Assembly: GCA_003116875.1 (NCBI GenBank)
Contig: BCKT01000001.1
Location: forward strand, 697,763 to 761,762
Origin: Takashimella koratensis
Lineage: Eukaryota > Basidiomycota > Tremellomycetes > Trichosporonales > Tetragoniomycetaceae
Direction: 5' to 3'
DNA: 64,000 bases
How positions within the stretch are numbered: the first letter of the stretch is position 1; every line of letters begins with the position of its first letter. The notes under the pieces are model-generated. The model did no database searches and was not told the DNA's origin. It worked only from the letters and a program-made list of their open reading frames with translations. The translations under genes were made by a program, and so were the position numbers. Below, one piece after another: positions 42,936-55,650 of this stretch.

Positions 42936-43884
42936 TCACGAGTCGAGCTCGATATCCTCCCCTTCCGCTTTCTCGCCACTCGCCGCCCAGTCCTCTCCCT
43001 CTCCCTCGATACCGTTGCCAAGACCCATCTCGTCCACTCGCCCCGGTCGAGAGACAACGACGACCTCGGGCGCACCCCGAGTTAGCCGAACGTGCCGGAG
43101 CATGTCGACGTGCGAGGCGGTAAGAGAGACGTCGCCGTCAATCCAGGAGTACATGAGTCGTGTCGTAGCCCCGTGTGTGAGATCAGGCACCTCTGTAGGT
43201 CATAACATGTCAGATTCGATCAATCACGAACAAAATGTGAGAAAGGAGAAAGGGGAGGGGGATAGGATAATGACGTGAGAAACGAGACCAGGCGCTGGTG
43301 AAGGTCCTTCGATTGACAAACAAGGAAACGGAGGTAGTCTGAAGCAGAAAGATTACCGGTCCATATTGAACCCAGACTCACCCAGTCCAGTCTCCCACTC
43401 GGCAGTCTCAGCGCGGACAATTTCCTCCAGCTCGGTATGCTCTTTCGTCTTTGGCCGCCCCGGGCGCCGCTCAGCGACGAGCTCGGCTATCCGGTCCTCG
43501 TTGCGCTTGAGGAAGACGTCGGCGACGAGGGCGCGGAAAGAGGGCAGAGATAGCGCCTGAGGTCCTGAGAGCGCGTGTAGGAAGAATGTGGGGCGGAAGA
43601 CTAGGATTGTTAGCATGAGAACATGCACATCTTTAGCATCTAAGCCCTTATTCACTCTGGCTCCTCTCAACAGCCGCCACCTGTCCCTCCCTCACTTGTC
43701 TCGCTCCCCTGCTCAGACCCGTCTACTCACGCTTCGAGGTGACCAACTCGCGACGGTCTTTTGCCTGACCCTTGAGTTTCGCTGCACGGAGCTGAACCCG
43801 AGTGATCTGTGCGGCCTTGCGGGAGCCCGGGTGCACTCCCTCTTTGCCCTTGATGGCTTTCATGGTGTGTCTGCGGTTGGTCAT
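42936..43884 (-). CDS. TMA16: Translation machinery-associated protein 16
   Basis: Ribosome-biogenesis factor that binds pre-60S particles in the nucleus. Exons in coding order: 43884-43731, 43600-43382, 43192-42936; 209 aa, close to the usual 180-205. The N terminus is basic with the family signature HPGSRKAAQITRVQLRAAKL. The middle is helical (LPSFRALVADVFLKRNEDRI). The third exon carries EVPDLTHGATTRLMYSWIDG, matching the conserved E(V)PDL...L..W motif that follows ETGL. The C-terminal 40 residues are acidic and poorly conserved. Two Met codons seven apart (43884, 43863) could each start translation. Divergent from TRS120 over 422 bases. Confidence 0.88.
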
Positions 43885-43987
43885 GGCTGTGGATGCTATG
43901 AGGGTGTAATGGTTGTTTGTGAGATTGGGAGAGTGCAAGAGAGGGATTCCAAAATTTAACCTGCCTTCGTCGATCCTTGCTTCGGGT

Positions 43988-43993
43988 CACGTG
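43988..43993. promoter_or_regulatory. CACGTG palindrome, copy 1
   Basis: Context GGTCACGTGTC in the TMA16/TRS120 divergent promoter. Confidence 0.5.
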
Positions 43994-44009
43994 TCGGGCG
44001 CGTGTCAGC

Positions 44010-44015
44010 CACGTG
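44010..44015. promoter_or_regulatory. CACGTG palindrome, copy 2
   Basis: Context AGCCACGTGGTG, 22 bases from copy 1, about two helical turns. Confidence 0.5.
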
Positions 44016-44306
44016 GTGTTTGGTATCGACCATGGTGCGACATTGAATTCATCCTCATCCTCGACCACCCACCGGATCCAGCCAACCCAACTCGTTACCC
44101 ATCCCATCTCCCACCTCTTCATCCACCTCACCGCAGCACCCAGAGCCCCTTGCCTCATCCCTCTCCTCGCCGGGACTCACGCGCCGCTCGGAACCCTCCA
44201 GCGACGCGCTTTCTCAACCCAATCACCTCTTTCGCGCTCGGGCCGTCGTCGATCAACACCGTCTCAGGCTCACCTCGACGCGGTCATCGCTTGACCTCTC
44301 GTCATC

Positions 44307-47300
44307 ATGAGCGCCAACGCCCACCAGCTTCCAACTTTATCGGCCCTCACCGACCCTGTATCCCTCGCCAAGCTCCAGATACTGCTCGTCCCTGTCCACG
44401 TGAGCGAGTCCGGCGGCGCAGCACCCCGCCTCACCGAGGGGATCTACGAGCACTGGGCTTCCGTCTTCCGCCGACATACTGCTGTGCGGGGCGACGAGCT
44501 CGTCCGGTCCAGCTCAGGCGGGTCGACACCTGGCGGCACGTTCACCCACCGACGCGGTTCAACCAACGAGGACGCGCGGTCACGCTTCTTACCCTCCGCG
44601 TCGGGCGTCTCCATCTCTCGAGCTGCTAGCGCTGTCAACATCCACCTCGCATACCCGTCCCACCCTCCCGCCAAGCACTTGTACCCGCTCAGTCTTCTTC
44701 GGATATCCGCGTTCCCTCTAATCGTCATCGGGATAGCGGTCAGCGACGACAATGTGGCCGGATACCAGATCGGTGAGGACGCGCCAAGCGCAGAGGGCAG
44801 CGAGGCAGCAGCAAGCGAAGCACAGGCGGCTTTTCATCAAGCGCTGGGATCTATCCTTCCGCCGACCTCACCATTCCCACTGGTCAAACGCCTAGTAATG
44901 GTCCCCACGACTTTACCGGTCATGTCACCTCGCCCATCCCCGTCCAAGCCGTCGTCGCGAAACGGGACGCCACGTCTGGGAGGGCCTGCTGCCGAAGCGA
45001 GCGAGGTGCGACACGCGCCTTTGGATGGAGTCGAGTCGTGGATCACCCGCTTGCTCGGCGAAGTCGTCGGCGAGGTCTGCGGAGAACTTGGCGAGCTTGT
45101 AAGTTCCCTCTTGTCCCATCTCATTTTCGCGTCCTTACAATTTCTTCAGGCTGCATCGCTCGAGTCACCTGCGGGTCTCAAGACGCTCTCTGGCACTCTG
45201 CTGCCCTCGCTATCCTCGACGCTGCCTCTGACCGACTCGATCGTCACATCGCCCACGGGCACACCTGGTCCTGACATTCCGCGGGCCAGCACAGGCACCC
45301 CTACGCAAACATCTAGCAGCGCTAGCGGGGCGATGTCCCCTTCCAACTCACTCCCATCTGTCCCTGGTATCATCGGCCGTGCTCTTACCCCTGGTGGCCG
45401 ACCGACCTCTGTCCAAGCCCCTTCCGCCCCACCGATCCAAACCAGCGCGATCGCTCCTGCCCCCACGCCCGTCCCCACATCCTCCTCCAATCCCTTCCGG
45501 CGTTCAACGGCCCTTACATCGCCGTTTACGCGCACGTCTTCTTCGGCGTCCATCACCTCGAGCCCTTCAACGACTACCCTGCCCAACGCACCAAAGTACA
45601 CCTCGGCACCGCTGGCGGGGGTCGCGGGAGGCCGGTTGATGAAGCTCCTGGGAGACATGTACCTCCTCACAGGGATGTACGGAGACGCTATCAAGTGCTA
45701 CGATGATGGGGCTGAAAAGTGCCGAAGTGTCGGAGATGTCTTGTGGGAGGCGCTAGCAAGGGAGGGTCGTGCAGTCGCTGGGGTCGGTGAAGCATGGGAG
45801 GGCAGAGACGGCTCAGTGAGTGAGAAACCTCACCCTCATCGAGAAATACTGATAACTCACCCCTAACCTAGAACCACTCGATGCCATTCCCAAGCTCGCC
45901 AATACCCGTCGAAATTCTCTCACACTACCTATCTTCGCTCGCGTGTATCGCTCGATCTCCATTACCTTTCCCGCCAACAATCATCGCTCCGTCTCCAAAA
46001 GTCCTCACGACGCCCATGTCCTTATCCGGCCCCAACATCCCACACGCTCAGACAGGCACGGGCGAGAACCTCCTCGCGTGGCTCTATTCGACGCTGTGTC
46101 TCCGGATCTCACACTTTTCATTCATCATCTGGGCTGCGGGAGGTTGGGGTTCTATCGCGCTCTCATCACTCATGACGCACACGCTCCCCCGTGCCTTCCC
46201 TGTTCCCGACGAGGCGACCCTATCCGATCCCGATGTACGCCGCGAGCGCCGCCGAGCGCTTGGGATGTTATCATCACGCTCTCAGATCCCGAGGCACACT
46301 ATCATCGGCCACGCGCAGGCCGCGCTGGGCCCACATCACCGAGCACTGACATCGACCGAGCAGCTGGCCACGCACGTCGAGGTCGTCTGGCTCGCGCGGT
46401 GGTTGGCCATGGAGCGAAAGGAGGCAGCGGGATCAAGAGAGGTGGTGAAGCGGGTCGCGTTGCTCATTGTTGAAGGTCGCGAAGAAGTGCGACGAGCAGC
46501 AGCCAGGTCGAGTAACCCCCCATCCGCGAGCGCCGGTGCCCCGCCCTCAGCGTCGACGGATACCGAGGCAGTCGGGCTCGGTCTCGGGCTGCCATTGGCG
46601 ACTCCCACAGTCGGCGTTCGTCGACGAGAACCGGCCGAAGGCAACGTCGGTGTGGTTAGGCTTCTCGAGCGCGCGATGGATGTCTTAGGGATTGATTTAA
46701 CCAACCTCGCAAGTTCGGAAACGCCTCGAGTTGCCCCTGACACGGACGCGATGGAACCGATTCGATTCGGGTGGCCAGAGTTGCAGGTTGAGACGATGAA
46801 AGAGGGGATCGCGGTCGCTGAAGCTCTTCCAGGTAGGTGTTTGGTCTTTTATCGTGTTGTGCTGGAGGACTATGGCTGATAATTGTGCTTCCAGACCACC
46901 CGGCTGTGGTCCGTTTGTGCCTATCCGCCCTGCGCGAGCTGCACCCGTTCTTGAATCCCACCAGCCAGGCCCATCTATCTCGCATGTTCCCCCAGTCCCT
47001 CGCAACGGCCCGACGGCGCGGCTTCGACATTGCTGTCCCCTGGTGGATGCCTGGCAAGGTGATCCTGAGCATTGAAGTGACCACGTGAGTTCCGACCTCC
47101 TGATCGACCTTGACTATTGTGTAGGCTGCTGACGCATGTGGTGACTGGTATCAGACTCGCGGCGAACAAGCTGCCAATAAGACATTCGAGAGCGGAGATT
47201 GCACCAACAGGGAAGCGAGATCCGTTTTTGTACAACCCTCGCCTCAAGGCCGAAGCAGGCAAGGTGATTTCATCGATGGTTCGAGACAAAGAGACAGGAT

Positions 47301-49762
47301 CGCTGACGCGCAACAGACGGTTTTGGTGGCGAATGAGGCGGTGGATATCTACGTCACCATTCAGAATGTCTTTGCGTTTGACCTCGACATTCAAGAACTC
47401 ACTCTTTTGTAAGTTTGTCATTAAGTCTTCCCAATCTGTTCATGCTGACCGCTTTAGAACCACCGGCGTCCCATTCACCTCGTCCTCTCTCTCCCTTATC
47501 CTTCCGAGCTCGTCTGTCCAGACCGTCCGAGTTACAGGCACCGCCACTCAGCCCGGTTCCCTACAAATCAAAGGCGCTTCCGTCCGCCTCTCCGACGGCT
47601 CTTCCGCCGAACTACTATTGCCCGTCTTTGACCCCCAGGGTGCTGAACGGCTCGAGAAGCGCCGAAGTAAGATTGCGGCCGACCTTGCCAAAGTAAAGAG
47701 ACAGGGCCTAGACGCGAGGCGATCGATCCCGCCTGATAGTCATGAAGAGACCCCAAAGTGGTTGGAGTGTACGGTTCTTGAAGAGCAGCCGTTAGTCTGG
47801 GTCAAAAAGACTTCGTTGACGCATGGGACGGTCATGCTTTACCATGGCGAAGGGTGAGTTCTGGCCCATATCTGCCCCCCACTTTTGGCATTACACGGCT
47901 AGGAGTCGACAAGGAGACTGACTAGCGATAATCAGTTCGACTATCCGAATCACGCTGGAAAACTGTTCACCCGTTCCAGTCGATTTCGTCAAACTCTCAT
48001 TCGACGACTCGGTCTCTCGAGATGCCCAGGCGGCGTTGGAAGCAGAACCAACTCCCGAGCAGGCCTACGAGATCGATTTCGAGACGCTCAAGCGGCCAGT
48101 TTTCTCATGGGATACGGGCGGGAGGGTGGTAGCCACGGACGTGTCGATCTTGCCAGGTGCGAGGACGACGTTGACCATCAACTGTCTCGGTAAAGTCGGA
48201 TGGTAAGTTACCTCGGTGCAGGTGTCTCTGCTTCCCACAATCTCGTGGGCGGCGGGACGAGGAAGGCAGTCAAGACTCCAAACCTCATCTTGCTGACCAT
48301 TCATCCAGCACGGACGGGTCTATTCGAATCGACTACGGATACGTCGGTCGAGCCGGTGATGCCTTCTACACTCGTCACGTCACTTTGCCCGTTTTAATGA
48401 CCGTCTACCGTACTCTCGAGCTACAGCACCTTGAGCTCTCCCGACTCGCTCCTGGTACTTCCACTTCCTCGTCCTCGTTCGCTCTCGCCGCGTCAGCAGG
48501 AGGAACACCTTCGACCGACGCGTTGAGACAGGCTCTCGCACATGCTGCAGAGGACTATGTCTTGTTGTGCTTGACGGTCCGGAACGTGTATGGGTTGCCA
48601 TTTGAGGTGTTCCTGCGCCGAAATGCGGAGGAGGGGAAACGAGAAACCATCGAGGTTGAGAATGGACCATTAGTTGTGTCCCGCCTCGTCCCTCCCGGCG
48701 CCACAGAGCGGTGAGTGAGACCTTCAGCTTATATATTTCCATCCCTTCATGGTCTTCCGTTTCTTCTCATATCTCAAATCACATTTCAATATGATTCGAA
48801 CTCCAATTGACGTTTGACCATGTGTATTTCGCCTATCACAGAATCGTTCTCCCTATCCTTCGTGTATCCCTCTCGGCCGCAGACCTCGCGACCGCCATCC
48901 CTACCCTCTCCGACCGTCAATACGTCGTAGACACTCGTCCTGTTGCGGACGCGCGCCGAGCCAAAGAGCTGTTCTGGTTCAAACAGGCCTTGCAGAGTCG
49001 CTATTCTGTCTCGTGGCAGGAGCCTGGATCACTACGGTCTGGGACGCTGTCGACGCGAGGATTGGGGATGGGCGCGGAGATGGTCCAGGTGCTCAGGATG
49101 GACGGGGTCGATGTGGCGCTGGTTGTTGATGAGCCCACGGTCGGGGCCGGTGCAGGAGCTGGAGAGGCGGGGTTGGATGTCAAGGCAACAGATTTTGTGA
49201 CGCTCCGAGCAGTCGTGACGAACCGGCTAGGTGAGTCCTCTCCCCACAGCCTGTAAAATCATCAAGCCGTCGACCTGACGAACTGACTCGACTCTTTTTT
49301 CTCCATGACACAGAACAACCGATCCGTCCATTTGTCCGTTTGGAGCCCGCTCCAGACTTCTCCACCTCTCCACCTTCTTCCACTGCCTCCTCCGCAGCCG
49401 CGCGCCGTCAATCCCTTGCACCACCACCGCCCGCCCCTGCGCCGCATGCGCTGAAACACGTCGCGTTTGACGGCGTTCTCGCTGCGCATCTGGGCGAGGT
49501 GTTGCCTGGTCAAACGGGGGAGTTGGTCGTTGGCGCCGTGTTCTTGGCGGCGGGGACGTATGCGTTCCGAGCGGCGGTTGATGTGGATGGAAGCAGTGCC
49601 GTTGGAACAGGGGTAGGGCAAGGGGTAGGCGTAGTGGCTGGGGCAGGGAAAGGAGGGGGCAAAGGAAAAGGAGCTGGGAAAGATGTTGAAAGTCTAAGTG
49701 TAGGCGGGAGCGACTTTGGACTCAAGTTCTCACCAATGCTCAAAGTCGAAGTAGCTGTGTAG
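44307..49762 (+). CDS. TRS120: TRAPP II subunit Trs120/TRAPPC9
   Basis: Subunit specific to the TRAPP II tethering complex, the exchange factor for Ypt31/Rab11 at the late Golgi. Eleven exons: 44307-45098, 45150-45815, 45872-46832, 46895-47084, 47155-47263, 47317-47408, 47458-47853, 47936-48202, 48309-48710, 48842-49230, 49314-49762; 1150 aa (human TRAPPC9 1148). The N-terminal region has LYPLSLLRISAFPLIVIGIA, and after a long Ser/Thr/Pro insert GGRLMKLLGDMYLLTGMYGD and AIKCYDDGAEKCRSVGD. Later blocks include GTGENLLAWLYSTLCLRI, DIAVPWWMPGKVILSIE, VDIYVTIQNVFAFDLDI and the Ig-like, Trs120-typical C-terminal repeats (SGTATQPGSLQIKG-like and ITLENCSPVPVDF segments; RNVYGLPFEVFL; TNRLEQPIRPFVRLEP). 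Intron 1 (45099-45149) is 51 nt with no stop, so retention would add 17 residues without a frameshift. Confidence 0.92.
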
Positions 49763-50163
49763 ACTTGGCGTGCGAAGAGGTGACGAGATATCATGGAAAT
49801 ACTTTGTCCATCTGTTTGTCCTTTTTATAAATTCCCTCTTGGGTTCTATGACCAAACCAACTCGTTGCCTGATACACGTTTGGTCACTGTCGTGCAAAGC
49901 CAGCCTTGAAGGTTGATGACATACGGGTATTAAATGGAAACTGTATTCGCAGTCTATGTACATAAGGCGCTTCTCAAAACGACGAGAGACCCACGAAGAC
50001 GAGAAAAGTTACCTGAAAAGATCTGATTGACATAGGGTATCTCGGCGTGCGTAACATGACCCAGCTTATGGGAAACGTGAAATGCGTAAAAGCGGAATAA
50101 GAAACCGAAAGCAAAGCCTGAATCAGGACGAGACGAAGACTACTTGACTGTTTTCCGTACAGT
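49763..50163. other. Convergent intergenic region TRS120/SMC5
   Basis: The 401 bases between the stop codons of TRS120 (+) and SMC5 (-). A/T content is higher than around it. No gene, repeat or RNA seen. Confidence 0.5.
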
Positions 50164-53100
50164 CTAAGCGTGAACCTGCTTGTACATGTTCAAACAAGTC
50201 TTGAGCGATCCCCATCGCTGAGCCTTATCCTCTGGCTCCGGCAACCTCGTACCTGCACATACCAAACTCGTCAGCTCCAATTCCCACCACTTAAATCCCA
50301 CAGTCCCACATTCCCACACATCCACCTTCACACTCGTACGCACCGTTATTGATGATGAGCACTTTCATCTTTGGATGATACTGCAAACCCGTGAGAAGTT
50401 TGGGCGTAATGAGGAAATACTGTCCGGCGTCTGTCCCACAAGTAACTTCGACCATTTGATTGTGAACATTACGTTCCGCTCGTTGGTCCATTCCTTGATT
50501 GATTTCGTCGACGAGGGAGAAGGGTGTTCGGGCCATCTCGGATAGACTCATGAGGTAGGTCACAGTTGCGAGGGAACGTTCCTGCATTTCGCAATTGATG
50601 TCAGTTATTGACAAAGAGGTGGATGGAAGCCTCAATATCAAATAAAAAATCAAACGTAAACTTACACCGCCCGATTGACGCTGTTGGGTCAAGACGGCCA
50701 ATTGCTCGTTGTCACGATAACTGACACGGATCTCGAGCCCCCACTGAGAATAGTCTCCCTCGACTCGGCGAATTCGAACTTCACCGGCACATCCGATTCC
50801 TGTCAACCGTAACAAAGAGAGCCCATTAGCGTCGTCACTTGATCCCCGTGTTTTACGCTGCGGCCCATCTCATTTCGCTCTCGGACTTGGGACTCACGGT
50901 CAAACGAAGCTGAGAAGCGGGCGCTAACGGTATCCACGAGATCGTTGAGCGCGGGATCGAATTTGGCCTGTATGATCGGTTATTCAACAAAGTGTTCTCC
51001 GTATCGGGATGGCACCTCATACTCACAAGGACCTCGTTGAGCTCTCTTTGCAGCTTGCCCAGATTCTTCTCGGTTCGCGCAACATGCTGTTCACGCTCCG
51101 CCAGCTAAACACGAAAGGGATTCGTCAGTGCTCATCGGCGTGTACCACCTCCACCTCCCTCGACGTCTACTCACTTGTCCAGAGAGCCTATCGTATCGAT
51201 CAATGACATCTCGACTGATCCCAACGGACAGTTGCAGCTCAGCCTCGATATCTGCCAACTTGACAGTAATCTCGTCCACGTATTCTTGACGCTACAAGGT
51301 CGTGTCAGTGTTCCAATCCAAGGTAGGCGAACCGCTTCACGCCCAGAAACTGTCAGGCTGGGCACACTTACCCCGAGAAACTCATTTCCTGTAGTTCGAG
51401 CATCCACTTCTGCTCGCATCTCCTCTTCGACCTGTTGCAAAGCCTCAGTTCCTCGCTTCCTGGCGGCAGCTGCAGTTGCGCGCGCCTCCTGGTGTCGGCG
51501 AGTCGCTGAACCACCCAGAGTTCAATGCATCAGCACAGACCGTAAATGGCATGGCAATAAGTCGAGGTTCAGCTCACCTTCTGCAATCTCTGCGTTGAGG
51601 GTCTCTAAGTGGGTGTCTTGAGCAGCCCTGATCAGATGAGCTGCTTCGGAATCCGCTTTACTCTGCACCGCCCTCATTACGCTCTTTGAGAGTTCAGTTG
51701 TCGTGGTCATAGCGAACTTGGCTCGATCCTATACTACGTCAGCGTTTCGTCCCTCCTCGGCTTGCCCTCCTCGGCAACCAATGTCTCAAAGAGAGCAACT
51801 CTCACCCTCATCTTGCTGAGGTGAACGATACGGGATCGAGCATTGGCCAGCTTCTCCGCAGCCAACTTTCTTCGCTGCTCTTCCGCCGACGGCTGCCTCT
51901 CGAGTTTCTTGAGGTTTCTCAATGCAAGCTCTGAGTATTGCCGTTAGCCTACCTTCCACAAACAGGTTTCCCAGTAGTTTGAGGTGCAACAATCCTTCTA
52001 CACACCTTTATCGAGATGAGCCTTCTCCTTCTTGTTTTGCTCCGCGGTCAATGCGTGCATCTCTCGTTTGATTGTATCCTGCAACCAACGTTTGAGTCTT
52101 TGCAACATCGTAGGTCTCGGTTGAGGTTTAAACACGTACCAGAGTCACGTTCAGCTCGTTGACCTTTTCCCGCGCCTTGGCTGCGGCTGTCCGACTCTGT
52201 TCCATTGGTTTCTCCAATTCAGTCATTCGGCGTTTCCGAGCAGCGATTTCGTCAGTCGCCTGCTTGATCGCCTGTTGATCGACTGTGAATGAAAGATGGG
52301 ACGTCAACGCTGGATCCAGCTCGGTCGCAATGAACAATGCGCTTACCACTCATGCAGAATGCCTGCGCTTCTCTGCGCTGGGCGGTGGTCGTTTGCCACG
52401 CTTTTGAGCCGTAAGCTGATCGAATAGAGTTACTCATTTCGGACCTGGTCGCCCATTGCGAGATACCAGCTTGCAATACCTGATCATCGTCGATCTCCGA
52501 ACCTTGTCGCTGCGTGAGAGCCTGGATAGAACCATTAATAAAGCAAATTCGTATTGAGCGAAAAATCATACCGCTTGATGCAGCTTAGCTGCTTGACAGA
52601 GGTACACCTTGACAGGCGGTGGTGCGTCGACGAAATCAATTGCAAAGCCGTTGAACCCAAGCTGAACAAGCTGTTTCGGTTAGTTGGTACACTCGTAGAA
52701 AGAAACTCACTTGCTCTTGGGAGCAAGGTCGCGGAGGGTTTGCCGTCTCTGGCGTCACGTTGACCATGGTCAGATAAAGCGCTACTTTGGGGCAGCTCTC
52801 ATCCACCGATCCATCTGGTCGCGGGATCCGCCTTCCGTTCAAGCTCGTCATCTTTTCATAGTCTGCTGCGTTTTGACAAATGAATGTCTAGCCCATCCTT
52901 ATGTCAGCTAGCGACTCTATAGATGGTGAATCGGAGACCATACCTTGCGTTGTCCGAGATTAGTGCACTGCTCCACTTGCCATGCGTACGCTCTATCCGG
53001 GACATTGACCGAGATCATTGGCGGTTTGTGAACTTCCTCTTCGAATTCCATAGCGTGGCTGCGAAGGTAATCCAGAGCAAAACCGATAGAAGCATCCAGT

Positions 53101-55318
53101 CTTCGAGCGACGTTCTCTCTTTGTCTCTCCACGCTTGACAACTCATTTTGCTTGTTTGTGAATTTCTGAATCTCTTCCTTGAGGTTCTGGAATTCTCGTT
53201 GATCGGTATCAAGTTGTCTCGTCATGGCGTTGACTTGATTTGCCGCGTCTCGAGCTTGGAGCGTGACGTCTTTCTGCAAGATGGTTAACGCCAGTTATCT
53301 TCACTGGTTGAAAGACAGTCGATCTCATAGTCGCACTCACTCGTTCTTGCGCCTTGGCTTCAATCCGAGCCTGTTCGTTCACGCTGGGCCCGTTCAGGAT
53401 CTCTTCCGCCTGCTCGATTCTCTCGCGTAAAGTCCTGATCTCCTGTTCGCGGCGTCGAACTTTCTGTTTCAATGAAGCCAGTTCCTCCTCAGTCTGCTTC
53501 CCCTTTCCCTCCTAATCGGCGGGTACAAAGCAGCGTCGTAAGCACGAAATATCAAATCAATGTGCGCCCCAGCGTTGGGTTTGGGTGCGAAGTGAGGGAG
53601 AGATAGGCTTACAAGCTGTTTGACGAGTCGAATTTGGGTGTCAATGTCCTCGACATGCGGTTCGAGCTCGTTGGAGCATGCGGTCCACGCGTTGGCAGAT
53701 TTTCTGACCAGGGTGTCAAGTTGACTAAAGTACAATGTCAATTTTGACCCGAGGAGTGGGACAAGCAAAGCAAAAGACAGAGATTGATTCAATTCCTCAC
53801 TTTTGGAGATCTTTTAAAGGTTGAAGACGTGCTTCAAGTACATCGCGTTGTTCCATTAGCTGGTTCCTCTCCGTCTTGAGCTTGTTCGCTTCATCGATTC
53901 GCAATTGCATCTCTGCAAGTTTGAGAAGAAGTTTCAACACCTCTCGCTGATCGACGAAGAAAGATCATGTCAGCTAGACCTCAAAAGCAAGGGTCTCGAC
54001 TTACCTCTTGCTCTTGCTCCTGCCTCGACTCGTAGTTGCGCACATCGGGCTCAAGCGCATCAACCTGAGTCTTCAACGCATCACGCTCTTGACGGATCCC
54101 AGTCAACGTCTGATCACCATCAGCTTGGTCCCGACTGAGCTTTGATGAAAACCACCAGACTCACGGTAGACACCTCGTTCGCTTTAGCACCCTGATCTAC
54201 CAAAGCCTCGTGCCACCGAGTGAGGCGGGGATCACCAGCCGCTCGCATCGTCTCTTTCAACACGGTCACAGGATCCATCTTGGAGAACTCGGCGACGCGG
54301 TCTTGGGGCAGGAACGAGCTAAATAATCTGATTAGCATCTGTCCATTTAGGGAGCATGGTAGACATACCAGAGATTGTTTGCCTGCACGCCGAACTCGGC
54401 GACAAGTTGATTGACGGCTTTATGAGACGCGTGGACTCCTGCGACAACCCATCAGCATCTCATTTGCGCTGTTTAGTTGCTCTTAAAAACGCGATCAGAC
54501 CCATGGCTTCGACTCACCATTCAACTTGAAATCCGAGTGCTTGTTCTCTTTTCTGAATCTCCTCCAAATCACATGATTTCTCTGTCCTCGAGCACCTTTC
54601 ACCTCAATCTCAACTTCGGCGACTTCACACCCTTGCTTGACATATTCCTCGATTTCACGAGCCCGACCCATCACGCGAGGTGGGAACCCGAGCCCAATCG
54701 CAATGGCAGCAGCGACCGTACTCTTTCCTGTCCCGTTGGGACCGAGGATCATATTGAGGTATGGGCCTGGTCGGAATTCAACAGCGTCATAGGTCATGAA
54801 GTTTCGAAGCTTGACACGGACAATCGAACCGGTGATATAGCTGGGGTTGGGTTAAAGTCACGATGAAACCCAATGTCATCAGCCAAAGTTGACTCAGAAT
54901 GAGCATGATTACAGCTCACTCACTCATCGTCTCCTCGGGTAAGCTCTGGTCGATATGCAGCCCTTCCATCAGAACCCCCATCCTCATCACCCTCCTCTTC
55001 TTCCTCCCCGTCTTCCTCCCCCTCTAATTGCGAATCTACCACACCATCATCCCCCTCTTCCTCCCCCGCATGTCCATTCCTCTTTCCTCCATTTACCACT
55101 TGACTCTTATCATACTCTTCATCATCTTCGTCATCTTCACTTCCTAGCTGATCGACGAGGTCGCCGGGGTCGCGCTGAGACGTGCGAGTCCGTTTCCGCC
55201 GCCCGTTGACAGGGAGATTGCCGTCGTCGCTGTGTTCTTCGTCAGAGGCAGCTATCAAAGGTCGGCTGTGTCGTTTGCGGGAGGGTCCAGGAAGGCGCTC
55301 GTCGTCATCTTCGTCCAT
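50164..55318 (-). CDS. SMC5: Structural maintenance of chromosomes protein 5
   Basis: ATPase arm of the SMC5/6 complex, which holds DNA during recombinational repair and replication-fork stress; NSE2 binds its coiled coil. I derive 23 exons: 55318-54924, 54840-54518, 54438-54369, 54318-54165, 54109-54005, 53946-53801, 53724-53613, 53511-53341, 53273-52944, 52887-52711, 52661-52572, 52521-52347, 52282-52140, 52078-52006, 51930-51806, 51728-51578, 51505-51372, 51291-51175, 51104-51027, 50967-50898, 50799-50666, 50581-50344, 50252-50164; all phases close, 1199 aa. A very acidic 130-residue tail precedes the head. Walker A GPNGTGKST at 165-173; SMC5-typical CSFLPQDRVAEFSKM; coiled coils on both sides of a hinge (about 620-760); ABC signature QSGGERSLATVTYL (about 1088-1101); Walker B PFSLVDEINQGMDQRAER (Asp1116, Glu1117). 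DEINQGMD separates SMC5 from other SMCs. Confidence 0.96.
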
Positions 55319-55650
55319 TGTATCACGGATGAGTAGGGCTGTGAGGTAGGTGTCACAGATTGGGTGATGGTGATGAAGCACAGTCGGCCACCAGTCAATC
55401 TTCGCGGTTGACGCGACGCATTAGATCACGTGATGTGTTTGGTTCTTCCCGTCAATGACGTGGATTATGAAAAACTTGACCTCCTTGATCGGGGAAAGAG
55501 TGATAACGCCCTCCAGATTAATTTTCGTTTTTCTTGCAGTCACTCGACCTTGAATCCGAATCCAACCAGCACCACCTACCTACCCTCCTCATCCTCATCC
55601 TCATCCTCGACGCCCGACCCCGACCCCGACCCACCGCGACACCTCCAGCC
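55319..55650. promoter_or_regulatory. Shared divergent promoter of SMC5 and NOP10
   Basis: The 332 bases between start codons hold a 10-bp perfect palindrome ATCACGTGAT (55425-55434), about 115 bases from SMC5 and 215 from NOP10, and a repeated TCCTCA run next to NOP10 (55584-55612). No ACGCGT is present although SMC5 is a genome-maintenance gene. Confidence 0.6.
55425..55434. promoter_or_regulatory. ATCACGTGAT palindrome
   Basis: Ten-base perfect palindrome around CACGTG, the longest of the five CACGTG sites in this window. Confidence 0.55.

Larger units (their letters stand above)
43885..44306. promoter_or_regulatory. Shared divergent promoter of TMA16 and TRS120
   Basis: The 422 bases between start codons contain two CACGTG hexamers 22 bases apart (43988-43993 and 44010-44015), nearer the TMA16 side, and a CT-rich leader toward TRS120. 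Confidence 0.6.

Noticed and set aside
42936..43190. Separate 84-aa gene at the TMA16 3' end
   Set aside because: The frame joins TMA16 exon 2 by a GTGAGT donor at 43381 and a CTACAG acceptor at 43193, giving the conserved motif across the junction.
54955..55209. His/Pro-rich open frame antisense to the SMC5 N terminus
   Set aside because: It is the complement of the acidic Glu/Asp run of SMC5 exon 1.
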